Assembly: GCA_964579675.1 (NCBI GenBank)
Contig: CAZOIA010000249.1
Location: forward strand, 1-7,402
Origin: CAZOIA01 sp964579675
Lineage (GTDB): Bacteria > Planctomycetota > Phycisphaerae > UBA1845 > PWPN01
DNA length: 7,402 nt
Direction of reading: 5' to 3'
A program made the translations under genes and the position numbers. The notes under the pieces were generated by a model. That model saw only the letters and a list, made by a program, of their open reading frames with translations, was not told where the DNA came from and made no database searches. Of this stretch, positions 6,892 through 7,402 are shown piece after piece (positions within the stretch are counted from its first letter, which is position 1; the number at the start of each line of letters is the position of its first letter).

Positions 6892-7147
6892 CGCGTTTCC
6901 TGAGTGATCGGGGAGGAACGGCCCTTCCTTTGTGATGGGTTCACCACGGGAGCCTGTTTCTTCTATCGCGGACGGAAGCTCCGCGGCGTTCGCATGAGAC
7001 GCTTGGACGCTGCAGTTACCTCACGACTACCGCGCCGTCAGAACCATTGTCGCGGCGTCTCTTGGTGACCGAATCAGTGAGGGTAACAACGGCTTGAGAG
7101 TAGCCCTTGCGGGACCGATAGGATGGCGTCTTTGGTATGTGCGACCT
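6892..7147. other. Non-coding region rich in inverted repeats
   Basis: No credible coding frame was seen on either strand. The stretch contains a 6-bp stem at 6967-6972/6980-6985 (CGCGGA/TCCGCG, 7-base loop) and a larger interrupted hairpin at 7015-7087. With the structures at 7148-7235, nearly the whole gap between the operon promoter and the tRNA fragment is foldable. It may hold regulatory leader sequence, a small RNA or remnants of a mobile element; nothing identifies which. Confidence 0.4.
7015..7087. repeat. Long interrupted inverted repeat
   Basis: GTTACCTCAC (7015-7024) pairs with GTGAGGGTAAC (7077-7087) over 10 bp with one bulged base. Inside it CCGCG (7030-7034) can pair with CGCGG (7051-7055). 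The result is a two-tier hairpin of 73 bases. The ends do not fit integron attC core rules. Candidate explanations are a small non-coding RNA, a miniature element or a protein-binding cruciform. Confidence 0.4.
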
Positions 7148-7194
7148 CCTGAACGCGGAGCGCGGTGTAAAACCGCGCGGTTTTGCGCTTCAGG
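7148..7194. terminator. Nested hairpin, likely bidirectional terminator 3' of the tRNA-Gly fragment
   Basis: The outer stem is CCTGAACGC (7148-7156) with GCG-c-TTCAGG (7185-7194), one bulge. Inside, GCGCGGT (7160-7166) pairs perfectly with ACCGCGC (7172-7178) around GTAAA. Overlapping this is a perfect 16-base palindrome, AAAACCGCGCGGTTTT (7169-7184), whose ends give a short U-tract on either strand. It lies about 60-110 bases beyond the 3' end of the reverse-strand tRNA-Gly fragment, where a tRNA terminator would be expected. The two inner pairings are mutually exclusive. Confidence 0.5.
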
Positions 7195-7199
7195 CCGCA

Positions 7200-7235
7200 C
7201 TGCCGACCGCCGGCAGGTCCCCGCAACTATCGGGG
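7200..7235. repeat. Two tandem stem-loops
   Basis: CTGCCG (7200-7205) pairs with CGGCAG (7211-7216) around a 5-base loop. Next, CCCCG (7219-7223) pairs with CGGGG (7231-7235) around a 7-base loop. They sit between the tRNA-Gly fragment and the nested hairpin, and could extend the terminator or belong to a recombination site. Confidence 0.4.
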
Positions 7236-7255
7236 GCGGCGTGACTTATATCCAC

Positions 7256-7300
7256 AGCGGGCGACCGGGCTCGAACCGGCAACATTCAGCTTGGAAGGCT
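7256..7300 (-). tRNA. 3' fragment of tRNA-Gly(TCC), probable attachment-site remnant
   Basis: Read on the reverse strand from 7300 to 7256 this matches the 3' part of a bacterial tRNA-Gly. It has AGC, the anticodon loop CTTCCAA (7297-7291, anticodon TCC at 7295-7293) and the 3' anticodon strand GCTGA. A 5-base variable loop follows, then a T-arm GCCGG-TTCGAGC-CCGGT, the 3' acceptor strand CGCCCGC and discriminator T. No CCA is encoded. The matching 5' half is absent: about 27 bases further upstream there is no GCGGGCG acceptor strand, and no D-arm (a GGTAGA-like segment) is visible. Identity stops within the 5' anticodon stem. Loss of the 5' half at this point is typical of tyrosine-recombinase integration into a tRNA gene, so this is probably an att site rather than a working tRNA. 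Confidence 0.75.
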
Positions 7301-7400
7301 ACCGGCACCGCACAGAAGTAGCGGAACCGCAAGAGCTTACAAACACGTCACCACTCGCTTGTACCAATGCTTGTACCGACAAGCCGGCCGCGGAGTATTC
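7299..7400 (-). CDS. Possible C-terminal tail of an integrase-like gene entering from the right edge (partial)
   Basis: On the reverse strand, codons from 7400 to 7302 are open for 33 residues and end at TAG 7301-7299. Two bases of that stop fall inside the tRNA-Gly fragment. The tail reads AAGLSVQALVQASGDV and continues to VRCR. The small-residue, Gln-containing repeat (VQALVQASG) loosely recalls the low-complexity C-termini of some planctomycete tyrosine recombinases, which often lie beside tRNA fragments. This is resemblance from memory, not a domain match, and no catalytic residues are in view. The position at a tRNA junction is the stronger argument. Other frames through this stretch exist, so the call is tentative. 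Confidence 0.3.
   Translation of the reverse strand, partial: EYSAAGLSVQALVQASGDVFVSSCGSATSVRCR
7357..7377. repeat. Short tandem direct repeat
   Basis: GCTTGTACC occurs at 7357-7365 and again at 7369-7377, separated by AAT (period 12). Read in the reverse frame described for the partial gene here, the repeat encodes the VQALVQA segment. It may be coding repetition, or a recombinase arm-type site beside the tRNA junction. Confidence 0.5.
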
Positions 7401-7402
7401 TG

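Noticed and set aside
7015..7087. Integron attC site
   Set aside because: The arms begin GTTACC and end GGGTAAC, which do not fit the attC core-site consensus (GTTRRRY / RYYYAAC), and no integron cassette genes are visible.
7094..7321. Forward frame ending in RPGSNRQHSAWK
   Set aside because: This sequence is the antisense reading of the tRNA-Gly T-arm and anticodon arm, a familiar false ORF; the start would be TTG with no support.
7256..7402. Complete tRNA-Gly gene interrupted by an intron
   Set aside because: Identity ends 5' of the anticodon loop rather than within it, and no 5' acceptor or D-arm appears in the remaining 100 bases. A truncated att copy is simpler, although an intron longer than the window cannot be strictly excluded.
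1..7402. CRISPR array, insertion sequence or defence system
   Set aside because: No regularly spaced repeats, transposase motifs, terminal inverted repeats with target duplications, or nuclease/helicase/reverse transcriptase motifs were seen.

Overview
This window looks like chromosomal DNA from a GC-rich bacterium that degrades complex polysaccharides, most likely a Planctomycetota member. That guess rests on high GC, secreted CAZymes without SusC/SusD partners, and a Tat-exported Asp-box propeller protein. No marker gene proves it.

Layout, left to right. Positions 1-273 hold what may be the tail of an upstream gene and a short palindrome. Then come two forward genes: a small secreted protein of unknown function (274-486) and a large secreted protein (590-3145) resembling PcRGLX/YetA exo-rhamnogalacturonan lyases of family PL26. 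Facing them, across a 151-base convergent gap, is a reverse two-gene unit. Its first gene (6779-5601) is a Tat-exported six-bladed Asp-box propeller of the sialidase superfamily. Its second gene (5558-3297) is a GH95-like glycosidase. The two lie 42 bases apart in the same reading frame, each with a good ribosome binding site, and a plausible promoter precedes the first.

Right of this unit is about 475 bases of non-coding DNA rich in inverted repeats. It is followed by the 3' portion of a tRNA-Gly(TCC) gene on the reverse strand (7256-7300) that lacks its 5' half. An open frame entering from the right edge stops exactly at the edge of that fragment. This is the arrangement expected at an integration junction in a tRNA gene.

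Together the enzymes suggest a small pectin (rhamnogalacturonan I) locus. The PL26-like lyase would attack the backbone, the GH95-like enzyme would remove terminal L-fucose or L-galactose from side chains, and the propeller protein would act on an unidentified substrate. I see no defence system, CRISPR array or other clearly new machinery. The best leads are the altered active-site motifs of the GH95-like enzyme and the tRNA-Gly junction.
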